From NCBI GenBank assembly GCA_003862195.1, contig QOUO01000003.1, positions 35,879 to 99,878 of the forward strand: 64,000 bases of DNA, in the 5' to 3' direction. Below, one piece after another: positions 7,876 to 16,708 of the stretch (position 1 is the stretch's first letter; each line of letters begins with the position of its first letter). The stretch is from Coriobacteriaceae bacterium. GTDB taxonomy: Bacteria; Actinomycetota; Coriobacteriia; Coriobacteriales; Atopobiaceae. A program made the position numbers and the translations under genes. The notes under the pieces are model-generated. The model had not been told where the DNA came from. It was given only the letters and a program-made list of their open reading frames with translations, and did no database searches.

Positions 7876-8657
7876 TTTCCAGTAACACCTCCGAATCGCC
7901 TGTTCCTACCCTGGAAGGAACGAACGGCCCTCAAGAATTCCCATCGGTCAAAGTCCGGCCAGAGGGTGTCTGTCACGTAGAACTCCGTGTACGCCAGCTG
8001 CCAGAGCAGGTAGTTGGAGAGGCGCAGCTCGCCGGAGGTCCTGATGAGAAGGTCGGGATCCGGGAGTCCCACCGTGTAAAGGTGGGACGAGAAGAGCTCC
8101 TCGTCGATGTCGGCGGGGTCGAGCTCACCCCTCTTCACGAGTTCGCTGATCTCCCTGCAAGCCTTTACGATCTCCTTGCGTGCACCATAGTTGACGGCAA
8201 GCGCGAACGTCATGCCGTCGTGGTCAGCCGTCTCGTCGAGGCCTTCCTGGAAGACGGAGCGCGTCTCGTCCGGAAGCTGGTTCAGGTCGCCAAGGAAGCG
8301 CAGGCGCACGTTCTCCTGGTGGAAGAGCGGGAGCTCCTTTAGAAGCGTCGTGGCGAACAGGTGCATGAGCAGGTTGACCTCATGCTGTGGGCGCTTCCAG
8401 TTCTCCGTCGAGAACGCGTATACGGACAGGACGTCCAAGCCAAGGCGCACGCTTGTGGTCACGGTCTCGCGCAGCGAGTCCACGCCGGCGACGTGCCCCT
8501 CCGACCTATCGAGACCCCTCGCTTGGGCCCAGCGACCGTTTCCGTCCATGATTATGGAAACGTGGCTCGGTATACGATCGAGGTCGACGTCAGAAAGGCA
8601 TATGTCATCAGGTGCCTCCGCATAGAAGGCCCTGAGCTTCTCCAGGTCCCTTTGCAC
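7872..8657 (-). CDS. uppS: Isoprenyl transferase (undecaprenyl diphosphate synthase)
   Basis: A cis-prenyltransferase that extends farnesyl diphosphate to the C55 lipid carrier used for peptidoglycan and wall polymers. The catalytic Asp38 lies in IIMDGNGRWA. Further motifs are SVYAFSTENWKRP and the dimer/substrate Arg motif DLLIRTSGELRLSNYLLWQ. Length (261 aa) is typical. It starts with GTG preceded by GGAG, immediately after the frr stop, and overlaps cdsA by 4 bases. Confidence 0.96.
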   Translation of the reverse strand: MQRDLEKLRAFYAEAPDDICLSDVDLDRIPSHVSIIMDGNGRWAQARGLDRSEGHVAGVDSLRETVTTSVRLGLDVLSVYAFSTENWKRPQHEVNLLMHLFATTLLKELPLFHQENVRLRFLGDLNQLPDETRSVFQEGLDETADHDGMTFALAVNYGARKEIVKACREISELVKRGELDPADIDEELFSSHLYTVGLPDPDLLIRTSGELRLSNYLLWQLAYTEFYVTDTLWPDFDRWEFLRAVRSFQGRNRRFGGVTGK

Positions 8658-8658
8658 G

Positions 8659-9204
8659 CTAGATCTCCATGACCTCGGCGGTCTTCTCCTTCAGAAGGGC
8701 GTCGATCTTGGCCACGAACTCGTCCGTCACCTTCTGGATGCTCTTCTTCTCGCGGTTGACGTCGTCCTCGGAAAGCTCCTCGTCCTTCTCCGCGTCGTGA
8801 ATCGCGTCGCGACGCGCGTTGCGGACGGCAACCCTGGCCTCCTCGGCGTACTTGTTGCAGTCCTTCACGAGCTCCTTACGGCGCTCCTCAGTGGGCTTCG
8901 GGAACGGAAGGCGAATGGAGACGCCGTCGTTCGAGGGAGTGATGCCGAGGTCGGAGGACTCGATGGCTTTCTCGATGGCCTTTAGCGCGGTCTTGTCCCA
9001 CGGCTCGATGACGAGCATCGACGCCTCGGGCACCTTCACGCCCGCAAGCTGGGTGATGGGGGTCGGCTGGCCATAGTACTCGACGCTGATGCCGTCGAGG
9101 ACATGTGCGTTTGCACGTCCAGTGCGGACCTTGCTGAAGTTGTACTTCAGGGCTTCGATGGACTTGTTCATGCTCTTCCTGGCGGAGTCTGTAAAGGTGC
9201 TCAT
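8659..9204 (-). CDS. frr: Ribosome recycling factor
   Basis: RRF releases post-termination ribosomes from mRNA together with EF-G. The 181-aa protein has the family pattern: helix with KVRTGRANAHVLDG, the beta domain (YYGQPTPITQLAGVKVPEA), IEPWDK, and the long C-terminal helices with RKELVK and the basic stretch VRNARRDA. The ATG is preceded by GGAGAGAG. It lies 9 bp after pyrH, the near-universal pyrH-frr order. Confidence 0.97.
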   Translation of the reverse strand: MSTFTDSARKSMNKSIEALKYNFSKVRTGRANAHVLDGISVEYYGQPTPITQLAGVKVPEASMLVIEPWDKTALKAIEKAIESSDLGITPSNDGVSIRLPFPKPTEERRKELVKDCNKYAEEARVAVRNARRDAIHDAEKDEELSEDDVNREKKSIQKVTDEFVAKIDALLKEKTAEVMEI

Positions 9205-9213
9205 GTCTCTCTC

Positions 9214-9933
9214 CTACTCGTCTACGACGGTGGTTCCTACGTTCTCGCCGCGAAGCGCGCGGTCGAAAATGCCGTCCCCATCAAGGTTGAAGACCATGAT
9301 GGGCATGTGGTTGTCATGGCAGAGCGCCGTTGCCGTCGCGTCCATGACGTGGAGGTCCCTGTTGAGGACGTCCATGTACGTGATGGTATCGAACTTCTTG
9401 GCGTTGGGATTTTTCATGGGGTCGCTGTCATAAACCCCGTCGACCTTCGTGGCCTTCATCAGCACCTCGGCGCCAATTTCGCATGCCCTCAGTGCTGCCG
9501 CGGTGTCGGTAGTGAAGTACGGATTGCCCGTGCCTGCGGCGAAGATGGTGATGCGGCCCTTCTCGAGGTGCCTTATCGCCCTCCTCCTGATGTACGTCTC
9601 GGAGACCTGGTGCATCTCGATGGCACTCATGACCCTGCACACCATGCCGTTGTGCTCGAACGTGTCCTGAAGCGCAAGCGAGTTGATGACCGTCGCCAGC
9701 ATGCCCATGTTGTCTCCCTGGGCGCGATCCATTCCGGCCGCAGCACCAGAGAGTCCGCGGAATATGTTTCCGCCTCCCACGACCACGGCGATTTGGAGTC
9801 CAGCATCATACGCTGGCTTCAGCTCCTTTGCGATTCTCTTCGGGACCTCTGGGTCGATTCCGAAATCCTTGGACCCCATGAGGGCCTCGCCAGAAAGCTT
9901 GAGGAGAACGCGCTTGTACTTGTAATCGGACAA
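9214..9933 (-). CDS. pyrH: UMP kinase
   Basis: Phosphorylates UMP to UDP, an amino-acid-kinase-fold hexamer normally activated by GTP and inhibited by UTP. Seen are the opening [13 protein letters not shown], the glycine loop [40 protein letters not shown] (split: [19 protein letters not shown]) and the C-terminal GENVGTTV. The start is TTG, supported by GGAGG six bases upstream; no closer ATG fits. It heads the pyrH-frr-uppS-cdsA-dxr run. Confidence 0.96.
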   Translation of the reverse strand: MSDYKYKRVLLKLSGEALMGSKDFGIDPEVPKRIAKELKPAYDAGLQIAVVVGGGNIFRGLSGAAAGMDRAQGDNMGMLATVINSLALQDTFEHNGMVCRVMSAIEMHQVSETYIRRRAIRHLEKGRITIFAAGTGNPYFTTDTAAALRACEIGAEVLMKATKVDGVYDSDPMKNPNAKKFDTITYMDVLNRDLHVMDATATALCHDNHMPIMVFNLDGDGIFDRALRGENVGTTVVDE

Positions 9934-10054
9934 TCCAGGCCTCCAGTCCTTGTTCGAGGTGCGTCGGTATACTCGATGCCTCGCGTGTTAGATTTTAGCA
10001 AAGCGTCAACAGAGACACGCATCCAATAGGTAACCTGTGGTGACGCGACATATG

Positions 10055-10083
10055 AAAGGAGCCGGCGTTTGTGCGCCGGCTCC
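10055..10083 (-). terminator. Terminator of rpsB-tsf
   Basis: A perfect 10-bp inverted repeat (GGAGCCGGCG / CGCCGGCTCC, 6-nt loop) is followed on the minus strand by TTT. It begins 22 bp past the tsf stop and separates rpsB-tsf from pyrH. Confidence 0.85.
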
Positions 10084-10105
10084 CAAGCAATACGATCTTT
10101 TGTGT

Positions 10106-10978
10106 CTACTCGCCGAATGCGAAGCGGACGAACTTAACGATCTCGATGTCGTCGCTGACGGCCTTGGAGACCTTCTTGGCGAGCTCGCTGATGGTGACGC
10201 CAGACTCCTTGATCGACTCCTGCTCGGTCAGGCAGTTCTCCTTGTAGAACTTCTCGAGCTTGCCGAGGGCAATCTTCTCCTGGATGAACTCGGGCTTGCC
10301 GGACTCGGCAGCCTGGGCCATGTAGATGCCCTTCTCGTGCTCGAGAACGTCAGCGGGGACGTCCTCGCGGCGAGCGGCAACGGGGTTGGCGGCAGCGACC
10401 TGCATCGCGACGTCATGCGCGAAGCTCTTGAACTCCTCGTTGGAGCTGGTCTCGGCCTTGCCGAACGTGAAGGCGACGATGTCCGCAAGCTTGCCGTTGT
10501 GGTGGACGTACTTCGCGAGTGCGCCGTCCTCAGCGGTGATGCGCTGGAAGCGAGCGATCTTCATGTTCTCGCCAATGACGTGAATCATCTCGGTGAGCTC
10601 GTCGGCAACGGTGTCCTCGGCCATCTTGCAGGCCTTGAGGGCCTCGACGTCAGCGGGGTCGTTCTCCGCAACGACCTTGGCGAGGTCGTTTGCGAAGCCG
10701 ACGAACTTGGGGTTGGTGCCCACGAAGTCGGTCTCGCAGGTGAGCTCGAGAAGAGCACCGGTCTTGCCGTCGTCGGAGACGTAAGCGGCGATGGTGCCCT
10801 CGTTAGTCTCGCGGCCAGCGCGCTTGACGGCCTTGGCAACGCCCATCTTGCGGAGGACGTCGACAGCCTTATCGATGTCGCCGTCTGCCTCGACGAGGGC
10901 CTTCTTGCACTCCATCATCGGGGAGTCGGTCATCTCACGAAGCTGCTTGACGAGAGCGGCAGTAATCTTAGTTGCCAT
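10106..10978 (-). CDS. tsf: Elongation factor Ts
   Basis: EF-Ts exchanges GDP for GTP on EF-Tu. The 290-aa protein has the N-terminal UBA-like domain (VKQLREMTDSPMMECKKALVEA), the family signature CETDFVGTNPKF at about 80-91, and two core subdomains, with AAANPVAARREDVP and KFYKENCLTEQ in the second. The ATG follows AAGGAG. It is 32 bp downstream of rpsB and ends at a strong terminator. Confidence 0.97.
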   Translation of the reverse strand: MATKITAALVKQLREMTDSPMMECKKALVEADGDIDKAVDVLRKMGVAKAVKRAGRETNEGTIAAYVSDDGKTGALLELTCETDFVGTNPKFVGFANDLAKVVAENDPADVEALKACKMAEDTVADELTEMIHVIGENMKIARFQRITAEDGALAKYVHHNGKLADIVAFTFGKAETSSNEEFKSFAHDVAMQVAAANPVAARREDVPADVLEHEKGIYMAQAAESGKPEFIQEKIALGKLEKFYKENCLTEQESIKESGVTISELAKKVSKAVSDDIEIVKFVRFAFGE

Positions 10979-11010
10979 GGTGAACTCCTTTGTCTCTACT
11001 GTAAAGAAGC

Positions 11011-11766
11011 CTACTCAGCTGCAGGGGTCTCGACCGCGGGAGTGGTCTCGCCAGAGGCCATCTCCTCGACGGAGATCTGCTCCTTGCCAGAGCCAGCCAG
11101 GATGGCGTCAGCGACAAGCTCGCACATCAGGTTGACGGAGCGGATGGCGTCATCGTTCGCGGGGATGCCATAGTCGACGACGTCCGGGTCGGAGTTGGTG
11201 TCGAGAAGGGCGACGACGGGGATGTGGAGACGGTTGGCCTCGCGGATGGCGATCTCCTCGCGCTTGCTGTCGACCACGAAGATGGCCTGAGGCAGGGCGT
11301 GGAGGTCACGGGCGCCACCGAGGTTGCGCTGGAGCTTGTCGAGCTCCTTCGTCAGGACTGCCTGCTCCTTCTTGGGGAGAAGAGCCATGCGGCCGTCCTC
11401 GACCATGGCCTCGAGCTCCTCCATGCGATCGATGCGGGAGCGCATGGTGACGAAGTTGGTGAGCATGCCGCCGAGCCAACGCTGGTTGATGTAAGGCATG
11501 CCGCAGCGCTCGGCCTGAGTCGCGATGGGCTCCTGGGCCTGCTTCTTGGTGCCGACGAAGAGGATGCGACCACCCTTGGCAGCCGTCTCCTTCAGGAACG
11601 TATACGCCTTGTCGGCGTCGAGGACCGTCTGCTTGAGGTCAAGGATGTAGATGCCGTTGCGCTCGCCGAAGATGTAGGGCTTCATCTTCGGGTTCCAACG
11701 ACGCGTCTGGTGGCCGTAGTGGCAGCCAGCCTCGAGCAGGGTACGGATGTTGATCTTAACAGCCAT
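11011..11766 (-). CDS. rpsB: 30S ribosomal protein S2
   Basis: S2 joins late in 30S assembly and helps recruit S1. The 251-aa protein shows [24 protein letters not shown] (split: [17 protein letters not shown]), [15 protein letters not shown], and DTNSDPD with [10 protein letters not shown]. It ends in an acidic tail (VETPAAE). The ATG is preceded by GGAGG. The gene has its own promoter and about 135 nt of leader with secondary structure, then tsf follows, the usual two-gene unit. Confidence 0.97.
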   Translation of the reverse strand: MAVKINIRTLLEAGCHYGHQTRRWNPKMKPYIFGERNGIYILDLKQTVLDADKAYTFLKETAAKGGRILFVGTKKQAQEPIATQAERCGMPYINQRWLGGMLTNFVTMRSRIDRMEELEAMVEDGRMALLPKKEQAVLTKELDKLQRNLGGARDLHALPQAIFVVDSKREEIAIREANRLHIPVVALLDTNSDPDVVDYGIPANDDAIRSVNLMCELVADAILAGSGKEQISVEEMASGETTPAVETPAAE

Positions 11767-11815
11767 TCAAAAACCTCCATTGGTTGGTCCTCCGTGTGAT
11801 ATCAACCCCGTGCGT

Positions 11816-11853
11816 ACCACCTGGGATGCGGCTCACATCACAGGCACCGTGGT
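11816..11853 (-). promoter_or_regulatory. Structured 5' leader of rpsB (possible S2 autoregulatory element)
   Basis: In the minus-strand leader, a stem pairs CCTG-T-GATGT with GCATC-C-CAGG around a GAGCC loop, and outer ACCA/TGGT arms extend it with a CGGTG bulge on one side. It lies about 50 nt upstream of the rpsB start codon, between the promoter and the Shine-Dalgarno. Many bacteria regulate rpsB-tsf by S2 binding to the leader; that this hairpin does so is inference. Confidence 0.4.
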
Positions 11854-11863
11854 CGACGAGTCG

Positions 11864-11875
11864 TCACACGTGTGA
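11864..11875. promoter_or_regulatory. 12-bp perfect palindrome TCACACGTGTGA
   Basis: A perfect palindrome lies about 30 bp downstream of the predicted rpsB transcription start, on the transcribed side. It could be a protein operator acting as a roadblock or part of the leader structure. No regulator is assigned. Confidence 0.35.
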
Positions 11876-11907
11876 ATTAATGCTGCACGGTCGCACAGCA
11901 AGCAAAA

Positions 11908-11936
11908 ATTATAACAGTGTGTAGCGTTTAAAACCA
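11908..11936 (-). promoter_or_regulatory. Promoter of rpsB-tsf
   Basis: A consensus -10 TATAAT (11908-11913) lies on the minus strand. The hexamer 17 bp upstream is TGGTTT, a weak -35. The surrounding sequence is AT-rich compared with its neighbours. Transcription would start near 11901, giving a leader of about 135 nt. Confidence 0.65.
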
Positions 11937-12027
11937 CGCAACGGACAAATACCCTCCACTCCACAAGGTTTGCAGGATTCTTCTCGGATGTTTCACAATC
12001 CTCTCGCTCGCTTGTCCGTTCCAGCGC

Positions 12028-12963
12028 TCATTCGGACCTTGGATGAGCCTGCTTGGCCGCAGCCTTCATTCTGTCTATGGTCAGGTGCGTGTATATCTGC
12101 GTCGTAGATAGGTCGGAGTGGCCAAGGAGCGTCTGGACGCTTCTGAGGTCGGCACCACCGGCGAGAAGTTCCGTTGCGAAGGTGTGGCGCATTGCGTGCG
12201 GCGTAACGTGCCTCCCGATGCCGGATTGGACGACACGCTGCTCGAACACCTTTCTGAGCGCGTCGGCACTCATGCGGTTTCCCCTCGTCGAAAGGAAGAG
12301 GGCGCGCTCGCGTCCGTCAGACCTTGTCGAAAGCTTCGGCCGTGCCTCGCGCTCGTATGCGTCGACCCGTTCGATTGCGAGCTTGTAGACGGGAACGATG
12401 CGGACCTTACTCCCCTTTCCGAAGAGCCTCACCTGCGCTTGTGCGAGGTCTACGTCATCCACGTTGAGTGACGAGATTTCGGAGATTCTCGCGCCCGTCG
12501 CGTACAGCAGCTCCAAGAACGCTCTGTCTCTCATTTCCCGAGCGCCGTTGCCATCGCAGCTGTTCAGAATGGCCTCCGCCTCGGCCTCCGTAAGCGTCTT
12601 CGGGAGCGTCTTCCTTCTCTTCGGGCTCGCGATCGCCGCGGCAGAATCCTGCTCCGTCACGCCTTCCTCGAGAAGCCACCTGTAGAGGTCGCGGACCGCC
12701 GACAGCCTCCTGTTTATCGTGGCCGTGGAGTACTTCGCCCTGTTCATGTCTGCAAGATATCCGCGCAACTGCGGGTGGCTCACCTTGAACGGGTCGACTC
12801 CGCTCCTCTCGACCCATCTTACATACGATTCAAGGTCGCATGTGTACGCCCGGACGGTATTGTCCGAGAAGAGCCGGGCGCCTTTCTCGCTTCTCAGAAA
12901 CGATTGGACGTACTCTCGGAACCGCGCAATCGATTCCTCAGAGCTCGACTCCGTCTCACTCAA
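12028..12963 (-). CDS. Tyrosine recombinase XerC/XerD
   Basis: A site-specific tyrosine recombinase, most likely one of the chromosome dimer resolution enzymes acting at dif. The N-terminal SAM-like core-binding domain (about 1-105) has TVRAYTCDLESYVRWVE. The catalytic domain carries Arg in TGARISEISSL, Lys in GKGSKVRIVPV, HAMRHTFATELL, the LLGHSDLSTTQIYTH stretch and the nucleophile Tyr in IYTH. Length is 311 aa, normal for Xer. The frame stays open upstream to 13212 but that is shadow of trmFO; the start chosen is TTG 12961-12963, which overlaps the trmFO stop. XerC versus XerD cannot be decided here. It is the last gene before the rpsB promoter. Confidence 0.92.
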   Translation of the reverse strand: MSETESSSEESIARFREYVQSFLRSEKGARLFSDNTVRAYTCDLESYVRWVERSGVDPFKVSHPQLRGYLADMNRAKYSTATINRRLSAVRDLYRWLLEEGVTEQDSAAAIASPKRRKTLPKTLTEAEAEAILNSCDGNGAREMRDRAFLELLYATGARISEISSLNVDDVDLAQAQVRLFGKGSKVRIVPVYKLAIERVDAYEREARPKLSTRSDGRERALFLSTRGNRMSADALRKVFEQRVVQSGIGRHVTPHAMRHTFATELLAGGADLRSVQTLLGHSDLSTTQIYTHLTIDRMKAAAKQAHPRSE

Positions 12964-14290
12964 CGGATGCCGCCGGAAAGAGGTCGCGCCTGGAGGCCAG
13001 ATACTCGTCGAGGTCTGTCGATGCCCTGTCAGCATACGCCTGGTAGCGCTCTCGCTTCTTGAGTCTCTTGCCCTCAATTGGAGGCACAAGGCCAAAGTTG
13101 ACGTGCATCGGCTGGTACGGGCTCGTGTTCGGGTTTGTTGCGTATGCGACGAGCGACCCGAACGCGCTGGTTGGCGGCAGACTGACCATGGGAAGCCCTC
13201 GGAGGTCCGCATAGGTGTTCAGGGCGGCCAGAAGGCCAGAAGCTATTGCCTCCGTATATCCCTCCGTACCGGTAATCTGCCCAGCCAGTCTCACGCTCGT
13301 GTCAGGTATCGCGAATGTCTTGTCCAGGACGCGCGGGGCATCCACAAACGAGTTCCTGTGCATGACACCGTAACGGAAGAAGTCCGCGTTCTCGAGACCC
13401 GGGATCATTCGGAAAACGCGCTTCTGCTCCCCCCATGTGAGGTTCGTCTGGAAGCCAACAAGGTTGTAAGCGGTGTTCGCCTCGTTCTCCGAACGCAGTT
13501 GCACCGCCGCCCATGGCCTTCTCCCGGTCCTCGGGTCAACAAGGCCCACGGGCTTGAGTGCGCCGAACCTAAGCGAGTCCCTTCCTGTCCTCGCAACCTC
13601 TTCGACTGGCTGGCACGCACTGAACAAGTCGCTCTGTTCGAACTCCTTCGAGACGACCCTCTTGGCCTCGATGAGAGCATCATAGAACGCGTCATACTCT
13701 TCCTTGTCCATGGGGCAGTTCAGATAGTCGCCCACTCCCTTATCGTCGTATCGCGATTGGGAGAAGACCACGTCCCTGTCAAGCGTCTGCGCGTCTACGA
13801 TGGGGGCAGCTGCGTCATAGAAGGAGAGGGAATCCCCGCCGACCTTCTCGGCGATAGCCGAGAAGAGCTCGTCCCCGCAGAGCGGTCCAGCCGCAATCAC
13901 CGCCGGACCCTCTGGAAGTGTCGTCTGTACTCGGCGCTGAACCACGATGTTCTCGGTATTCGAAATCGCTTCGCCAACAAGGTCTGAGAACCTCTTCCGG
14001 TCGACGGCCAATGCCCCACCCGCGGGTACGGCAGCCTCCCTTGCATAGGAGATGAGCTTCGACCCCATCTTTGAGAGCTCTTCCTTCAAAAGACCGGCAG
14101 CACTGTCGTGCCTAGTGGACTTCAGAGAGTTCGAGCAGACGAGCTCGGCAAAGCCGTCGGTATGATGTGCGGCCGTGCTGGCAACGGGACGCTGCTCAAC
14201 CAATGTCACATCTACGCCCCTGTCGGCGAGCTGCAGCGCGCACTCGCTCCCTGCCAAGCCACCGCCGATGACGATAACGCTCTCAGCCAA
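12956..14290 (-). CDS. trmFO: Methylenetetrahydrofolate-tRNA (uracil-5-)-methyltransferase
   Basis: A folate- and FAD-dependent enzyme that makes ribothymidine at U54 of tRNA, the Gram-positive counterpart of TrmA. The N-terminal FAD motif VIGGGLAGSECALQLADRG (about 6-24), the VELVCSNSLKS-like region (AELVCSNSLKSTRHD), and GYTEAIASGLLAALN near the C-terminus are typical, as is the 444-aa length. Conserved Cys residues in ELVCSN and in DLFSACQPVEE are present. The start is TTG with GAGGGGG upstream. The stop overlaps the xerC/D start; this trmFO-xer order is also common in Firmicutes. Confidence 0.95.
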   Translation of the reverse strand: MAESVIVIGGGLAGSECALQLADRGVDVTLVEQRPVASTAAHHTDGFAELVCSNSLKSTRHDSAAGLLKEELSKMGSKLISYAREAAVPAGGALAVDRKRFSDLVGEAISNTENIVVQRRVQTTLPEGPAVIAAGPLCGDELFSAIAEKVGGDSLSFYDAAAPIVDAQTLDRDVVFSQSRYDDKGVGDYLNCPMDKEEYDAFYDALIEAKRVVSKEFEQSDLFSACQPVEEVARTGRDSLRFGALKPVGLVDPRTGRRPWAAVQLRSENEANTAYNLVGFQTNLTWGEQKRVFRMIPGLENADFFRYGVMHRNSFVDAPRVLDKTFAIPDTSVRLAGQITGTEGYTEAIASGLLAALNTYADLRGLPMVSLPPTSAFGSLVAYATNPNTSPYQPMHVNFGLVPPIEGKRLKKRERYQAYADRASTDLDEYLASRRDLFPAASVE

Positions 14291-14306
14291 CTGATCCCCC
14301 TCTTCG

Positions 14307-15209
14307 CTAATTCCTACAGTCCATTCTATCGGACGTTCTGAGGAATTCCTCCGAGGGAGAGTACCTCCCGTCGGGCAGCCTCACGACCATGCCCCTCGCC
14401 TCATAGTCGGACAGCGTGCCGAGAATCGTGATTACGCTGTCGCCAAGCCTGTTTGCGAGCTCGTCCGCACGCGTCGGTGATGCGACCAAGGCCGACATGA
14501 CCCTGCCCATCTCGGGATTGCCAGTCGTCTCAGTCAGCCTAAGCCTGTCATAGTCCAGGGCAATGCACATTTCCAAATCCCGTTCAGAGCAGATGATGCT
14601 CGCCCCATCCGATATCAGCTCGTTCGTCCCCAGGGATTGGGGCGAGAAGATCGATCCGGGTACGGCATAGAGCAACCTCCCGAGCTGCGATGCCATCTCG
14701 GCGGTGCTCATCGTTCCAGACTTCTTGCCAGCCTCGATTACGAGCGTCGCCCGTGACAGCGCCGCAATGACTCCATTCCTCTTCGGAAAGGCATACCGTC
14801 TCGGTGGCGCACCCCACTTCTCGATGGAGATGACGGCACCGTCGAGCTCTATCGATTTCAGGAAGACGTCGTTCGATGCCTGTGGGTAGATGACGTCGGC
14901 CCCACAGCCGGATACGATAATTGACCTTCCTCCGGCATTCATTGCGGCTCTGGACGCCGCCGAGTCGCAACCGAGCGCTCCTCCGGAAACCACCGCGAGA
15001 CCACTTTCCGCCGCGACCCTACCCGCAATCTCGGCGACGGCAATCCCGTAAGGCGTCGCACGTCTCGAGCCGACGATGGCAATGCTAGGGAGGGCTAGAA
15101 CCTCCGGATCACCAATCCCATAGACGGTCTTTGGCGGATTGGGAAGATCATCCAGTGTCTTCGGGTACTGCGCTTGCCCGCGGGAGAGCTCAAATGATTT
15201 GTCAGTCAT
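14307..15209 (-). CDS. dprA: DNA-processing protein DprA
   Basis: DprA binds incoming single-stranded DNA and loads RecA during natural transformation. The Rossmann core shows AIVGSRRATPYG, VVSGGALGCDSAASRAAM, GCGADVIYPQAS, PKRNGVIAALSRATLVIEA and KSGTMSTAEMASQLGR. The C-terminal part (about 225-300) is compatible with a small winged-helix DprA domain. The 300-aa length is slightly short, because the N-terminal SAM-like domain is absent or reduced. ATG is preceded by GGAGGGAAGG and overlaps the comM stop by 4 bases. Without the comE/comG machinery in view, competence cannot be concluded. Confidence 0.93.
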   Translation of the reverse strand: MTDKSFELSRGQAQYPKTLDDLPNPPKTVYGIGDPEVLALPSIAIVGSRRATPYGIAVAEIAGRVAAESGLAVVSGGALGCDSAASRAAMNAGGRSIIVSGCGADVIYPQASNDVFLKSIELDGAVISIEKWGAPPRRYAFPKRNGVIAALSRATLVIEAGKKSGTMSTAEMASQLGRLLYAVPGSIFSPQSLGTNELISDGASIICSERDLEMCIALDYDRLRLTETTGNPEMGRVMSALVASPTRADELANRLGDSVITILGTLSDYEARGMVVRLPDGRYSPSEEFLRTSDRMDCRN

Positions 15210-16702
15210 CCTTCCCTCCTGTCTCTGTATGCGCAGGCCTCGAGCACATCTTCCCTAGTGACGCGATCTCTCCCTTCTAGGTCCGCGATGGTCCTGGCGA
15301 TGCCTCCGACGCGAACTATCGCTCTCCCACCGAACCCAAGCCTGCGTGCCACCCTCTCAATCTCCTCACGAGCGCAGTCATCCAGACACATGGGCTCGAG
15401 ACCCTGGTTCGGAAGACCGACCTCTCCGGTCCGTCGCGTTCTCCAATTCCGGAATTCCCTTCCTTGTAGGACCTGACTGCGCATTTCCTCGGTGCTCATC
15501 CCCTCTTCGCCGGAAACAACCTTCCTGGAGTCCGGGCGGTTAACGAAGACGTGTAGGTCGATCCTGTCATTCAGTGGTCCGCCTATCCGCGACTGGTACT
15601 GCGCGATCTTCGCAGGCGTACATTTGCACTGGTGGCGGTCATCACCAAGGTATCCGCAGGGACAGGGGTTCGATGCGGCCAGGAACATGAAGTTGCAGGG
15701 GAACCTATAGAGTCCGTCAGCGCGTACGAGCCTGACCTCATGCTCCTCGAAGGGTTGCCGCAAAGACTGGAGTACGTTGGAGGAGAATTCTGGGAGCTCG
15801 TCGAGGAAGAGAACGCCCTCGTGGGACAGAGATACCTCGCCGGGCCTCACGGGGCTGCCTCCCCCTATCATCCCCGCCATCGAGATCGAGTGATGCGGTG
15901 CCCTGAAAGGCCTCTTCCCTGAAGCAATGTCCGAGACGTCCAGCCCCGCAACGGAGCTTACGAGCATGGCTTCCTCCATCTCCCCTCTCGTCAATGGAGG
16001 GAGAATAGTCGGCATCCTCTTGGCGAGCATCGTCTTTCCAGACCCCGGCGGGCCAATCATGAGCAGACCATGACCGCCAGTTGCCGAGATGACCATCGCG
16101 CGCTTCGCAGCCTCCTGGTCCATCACGTCCGAGAAGTCAACGTCTTTGGAACTCGAGCCACTGGCAACTTGCGACGAACTGAGAGGCAACGTTTGCAGGT
16201 GCTCGACACCCGCCAGAATCTCCGGAAGGGACTCCATGTCCAAAAAGTGCGTCGACCCTATAAGCTCGTTTGTGCCTGAGCTGACGAGCTTCATGCCAAG
16301 CCTCTGTGCCAGCCGCTCATATGCGACCATTCCACGCACGGGGTTGACCGTGCCGTCAAGGTCAAGCTCGCCGACAAAGAGACATTCGTCAAGACCGCGA
16401 GGGGGAATCTGCGAGGTCGACGCAAGTATGGCGACAGCCAGCGGAAGGTCGAAGCCCGTTCCGGTCTTCCTGAGCTCGCCAGGCGAAAGGTTTACCGTGA
16501 ACCTGAGTCTTGGCATCTTGAGTCCGGATGCCCTAATCGCACAGCGTACTCTCGAACGCGCCTCCAACACATTCGAATCCGGCATTCCCACGATGACGAT
16601 TCCGGGAATTCCGTTTGACGTCGCTATCTCGAGGTCGACTGGGAGCGCCTCCATACCCCTCAGGGTTGCGCTGTGAATCACGAGACAAGGGGAGCCAGCC
16701 AT
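15206..16702 (-). CDS. comM: YifB/ComM family Mg-chelatase-like AAA+ ATPase
   Basis: A hexameric AAA+ helicase; in transformable bacteria ComM drives branch migration during integration of donor DNA. The order of domains is an N-terminal Lon-protease-like (ChlI) domain (RFTVNLSPGELRKTGTGFDLPLAVAIL, split: FTVNLSPGELRKTGTGFDL), a Walker A GPPGSGKTMLAKR at about 217-229, Walker B VLFLDELPEF, a Cys-rich insert (NPCPCGYLGD, CKCT) and a C-terminal Mg-chelatase domain. Length 498 aa is standard. It is followed by dprA with a 4-base overlap, so the two are probably made together. Confidence 0.94.
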   Translation of the reverse strand: MAGSPCLVIHSATLRGMEALPVDLEIATSNGIPGIVIVGMPDSNVLEARSRVRCAIRASGLKMPRLRFTVNLSPGELRKTGTGFDLPLAVAILASTSQIPPRGLDECLFVGELDLDGTVNPVRGMVAYERLAQRLGMKLVSSGTNELIGSTHFLDMESLPEILAGVEHLQTLPLSSSQVASGSSSKDVDFSDVMDQEAAKRAMVISATGGHGLLMIGPPGSGKTMLAKRMPTILPPLTRGEMEEAMLVSSVAGLDVSDIASGKRPFRAPHHSISMAGMIGGGSPVRPGEVSLSHEGVLFLDELPEFSSNVLQSLRQPFEEHEVRLVRADGLYRFPCNFMFLAASNPCPCGYLGDDRHQCKCTPAKIAQYQSRIGGPLNDRIDLHVFVNRPDSRKVVSGEEGMSTEEMRSQVLQGREFRNWRTRRTGEVGLPNQGLEPMCLDDCAREEIERVARRLGFGGRAIVRVGGIARTIADLEGRDRVTREDVLEACAYRDRREG

Positions 16703-16708
16703 CGCCGA

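Noticed and set aside
14319-14330. 12-mer GTCCATTCTATC shared with 55774-55785
   Set aside because: One copy is in the dprA coding end, the other upstream of the ATPase. Both include ATTCTA (TAGAAT on the minus strand), but a chance match is likely and no -35 supports the dprA copy.
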